Assembly: GCA_028288365.1 (NCBI GenBank)
Contig: JAQBNU010000074.1
Coordinates: 1 to 34,820 of the forward strand
Direction: 5' to 3'
Length of the DNA: 34,820 nucleotides
From: Chitinophagaceae bacterium
GTDB taxonomy: Bacteria; Bacteroidota; Bacteroidia; Cytophagales; Cytophagaceae
The position numbers and the translations under genes were made by a program. The notes under the pieces are model-generated. The model worked only from the letters and a program-made list of their open reading frames with translations. It was not told the origin of the DNA and did not search any database. Below are positions 32,832 to 34,820 of the stretch, piece by piece. Position 1 is the first letter of the stretch, and every line of letters starts with the position of its first letter.

Positions 32832-33814
32832 TAGCGAGGGACTTCTATTTTTTGAATGATCTCACGGATGATGTCTTCCGCATTCGTACCGTCCATTTCT
32901 TTTTCAGGAGTCAGGATGATGCGGTGATTCAATACCGGATAAGCAACAGCCTGTATGTCTTCCGGAATCACAAACTCACGTCCGTTCATGGCTGCAATGG
33001 CTTTACTCGTTCTAAGTATCGCCAATGAAGCACGCGGAGAAGCTCCGAGGATGAGGTCTCCATGGTTACGGGTAAGATCTGTAATGCGTGCAATGTATTG
33101 GATCAGTTCATCTTTGATGAATACTTTTTCAATGATGGCCTGGCAATGCAAAATGTCTGCGGCTGTCAATACCGCCTTCACTTCTTTATTGCTCTGTTGT
33201 GTAAAGTCATTACTAAACCTGCGCAAGATGCTGGTCTCTTCTTCCAGTGAAGGATAATGGATCTTGATTTTGAAAACAAACCGATCCAGTTGAGCTTCTG
33301 GCAGACGATACAGCCCTTCTTGTTCTACCGGGTTTTGGGTAGCGATCACAAAGAAAGGAAGGTTCATCTTAAACGTTGTTCCATCAATGGTCACTTGTTT
33401 TTCTTCCATGACTTCAAACAATGATGCTTGTGTCTTGGCAGGAGAACGGTTGATCTCATCGATGAGTACGATGTTGGCGAAGACCGGACCTTTTTTAAAT
33501 TCAAATTCTGAATTCTTGACATTGAAAATGGAGGTGCCCGTCACATCAGTAGGCATGAGGTCTGGCGTAAATTGTATCCTCGAAAAATCCAGGCTGATGG
33601 TTTGCGCCAGCAATTTTGCCGTCAGTGTTTTAGCGATGCCCGGCACTCCTTCAATGAGTACATGTCCGCCGGTAAAAAGGCTGGCCATCAACAATTCGAT
33701 CATGTGCGATTGTCCGATGATTACTTTACTCAATTCTCTCTTCACCTCCGTTACGGAGTGTTTCATGCGCTCAAGGCCTTCGTGCATGTCGTTTTGAGGG
33801 ATTGTTTCTTCCAT
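32831..33814 (-). CDS. MoxR-type AAA+ ATPase
   Basis: 327 residues. Walker A GVPGIAKT (56-63), Walker B VLIDEINR (116-123), sensor I ATQNP with the following VEQEGLYRLPEAQLDRF, and sensor II in LGASPRASLAI. The helix-2 insert between them (VTGTSIFNVKNSEFEFKKGP) is that of the MoxR clade. Such ATPases act as chaperones with VWA-domain partners. Here it lies 7 bases after a DUF4350-like gene and overlaps the DUF58 gene. Confidence 0.95.
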   Translation of the reverse strand: MEETIPQNDMHEGLERMKHSVTEVKRELSKVIIGQSHMIELLMASLFTGGHVLIEGVPGIAKTLTAKLLAQTISLDFSRIQFTPDLMPTDVTGTSIFNVKNSEFEFKKGPVFANIVLIDEINRSPAKTQASLFEVMEEKQVTIDGTTFKMNLPFFVIATQNPVEQEGLYRLPEAQLDRFVFKIKIHYPSLEEETSILRRFSNDFTQQSNKEVKAVLTAADILHCQAIIEKVFIKDELIQYIARITDLTRNHGDLILGASPRASLAILRTSKAIAAMNGREFVIPEDIQAVAYPVLNHRIILTPEKEMDGTNAEDIIREIIQKIEVPR

Positions 33815-33821
33815 GTTTGTA

Positions 33822-34820
33822 CTATTTGCAGTTGAGGTAAAAGTAATTTAGTTTTTGATAATAAGAAACGACATCGCTATTCGATACCGCCGGTCTGGTG
33901 TTGACGTAACGGTCTGTTGTCAATAGTTTTTGGATGTGTGCTTCATCAATTTTGGAACGGGCACTCAGTAGTTTTATGGTATGCTCGTCGTTGGTCTTGA
34001 TGCTGATCTTGTATTTTTCTCTGACATAAATCCGAAACATTCTAAACATCAGTAAGGATATTTTGTAAGGATCTTGTTGTTGAAAATAAAGAGAACCTAC
34101 CGTTTTGTAATACTCCAAAGTGGTATTTTTCTTTTCTTCCAGAATAGCGATCGCTTTCTGTTTTCGTTTCGCTCTAAATACAATATAGAGCAAGGTCATG
34201 GCCAACAACAGGTACCAGCCATACTTCAGGCTGCGTTGTGAAAGGATGTACACCAATGGCCCTTCGGAGTTTCCTTGTTGATTGAAGTCCTGGTAACTTT
34301 TGTGAAACGTATCAAAGTAGATTTTTCCGTTACTCAGGTGTTGAAATACTTTAGACGTATACTTCAGGTGTTGGTAATCGCGCAGGTAGTAATTACTAAA
34401 CAACAGGGGATTGGTATGAAAATAAAATCCTCCTTTGCCGCATGGAATAAAAAGGAAGTTCACATACCCAGAATCGTTGCTGGTAGAGATATAGCCATAA
34501 GAAAGAACAGAGTCTGCCTGCTCACACAGGTATTTGCTGTCGTAAAAGGTCCACTGTTTGATTTTGTTTTTTATAAAAGCATCTGGTCCGTTGTAAGGCG
34601 CTTTGTACGTATAGTCCAGCGAGTCGCGCTGTGAGAGCAAAGAAAAGTTTGGATGGATCACGCTGTCGGCAAAACTCGTTAAACCTTCCCATTCCTGATT
34701 ACATTGATTGCTGTAGAGTTTGCGCATCAATTCTCCTGGAATACTTTCTGTAGCCATGAAGACCGTATTCCCTTTAGCTGTCCAATCCATGAGCGCAACG
34801 GCTTCGGTATCGGAAAGGAA
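33822..34820 (-). CDS. DUF4350-like membrane protein, 5' end off window
   Basis: 332 codons plus stop are visible and the frame stays open to base 34820, so the start lies outside; the ATG at 34790 is internal. The opening FLSDTEAVALMDWTAKGNTVFMA is the glutamine-amidotransferase-like DUF4350 core (a membrane-proximal alpha/beta domain), and YFDTFHKSYQDF is the later conserved segment. One membrane helix is seen (GWYLLLAMTLLYIVF, about visible residue 201-215), with a basic stretch then a cytoplasmic helical tail. MoxR-DUF58-DUF4350 neighbourhoods are recurrent in bacteria. Function unknown. Confidence 0.8.
   Translation of the reverse strand, partial: FLSDTEAVALMDWTAKGNTVFMATESIPGELMRKLYSNQCNQEWEGLTSFADSVIHPNFSLLSQRDSLDYTYKAPYNGPDAFIKNKIKQWTFYDSKYLCEQADSVLSYGYISTSNDSGYVNFLFIPCGKGGFYFHTNPLLFSNYYLRDYQHLKYTSKVFQHLSNGKIYFDTFHKSYQDFNQQGNSEGPLVYILSQRSLKYGWYLLLAMTLLYIVFRAKRKQKAIAILEEKKNTTLEYYKTVGSLYFQQQDPYKISLLMFRMFRIYVREKYKISIKTNDEHTIKLLSARSKIDEAHIQKLLTTDRYVNTRPAVSNSDVVSYYQKLNYFYLNCK

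Overview
The window looks like the chromosome of a member of the Bacteroidota, probably from the Cytophagales/Chitinophagales side rather than a gut Bacteroides. The signs are a TamB-like AsmA-superfamily giant, a six-S1-domain ribosomal protein S1 with a Lys/Ala-rich tail, a fused HisB, a TonB-dependent receptor, a VF530-type protein, a MoxR/DUF58 operon, scarce Shine-Dalgarno sites, and -7 promoter boxes of the Bacteroidota form TAnnTTTG. Gene density is high and I see no phage, transposase or CRISPR array. I cannot name the species.

Layout. (1) 1-4423, minus: tamB, running off the left edge. It is back to back with tsaD-smpB-NlpC/P60 and rpsA on plus (4424-8606). (2) 8607-9020: rpsA terminator, a long palindrome, tRNA-Cys(GCA) and its terminator. 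(3) 9043-14992, a signalling island: a lone receiver protein, a PAS protein, a tightly overlapping minus-strand operon (TonB-dependent receptor, YfiR, CHASE8-type histidine kinase), and a divergent Rcp1-like response regulator. (4) 15037-16972: a secreted thioredoxin-fold protein, an AraC regulator and an IlvM-like ACT protein. (5) 17110-21702: hisC-hisB-hisH-hisA-hisF, interrupted by two repeat elements, then tyrA, a VF530 protein and an SRPBCC protein. (6) 23354-27493: two uncharacterised proteins, a PCCH-motif methyltransferase, and an OmpR-type two-component pair. (7) 27635-31489: DoxX, mtnN divergent from apt (adenine salvage), citrate synthase and an RDD protein. (8) 31497-34820: a DUF4350-like protein, MoxR ATPase and DUF58 operon, cut by the right edge.

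The most interesting system is the signalling island. In Pseudomonas, YfiR is a periplasmic repressor of the CHASE8-domain diguanylate cyclase YfiN, with the outer-membrane protein YfiB as relief factor. Here a YfiR homologue lies between a TonB-dependent receptor and a kinase with a YfiN-like periplasmic domain, all overlapping by 4-13 bases. The sequence therefore suggests an outer-membrane-receptor to periplasmic-switch to phosphorelay version of YfiBNR, with the phytochrome-partner-type regulator at 14576 as a plausible output.

The second theme is intergenic repeats. At least four families of long hairpins built from short repeated words occupy gene gaps, some inside operons. One family (15633 and 20722) has a terminal stem that changes in a compensatory way between its two copies, which points to a selected structure.
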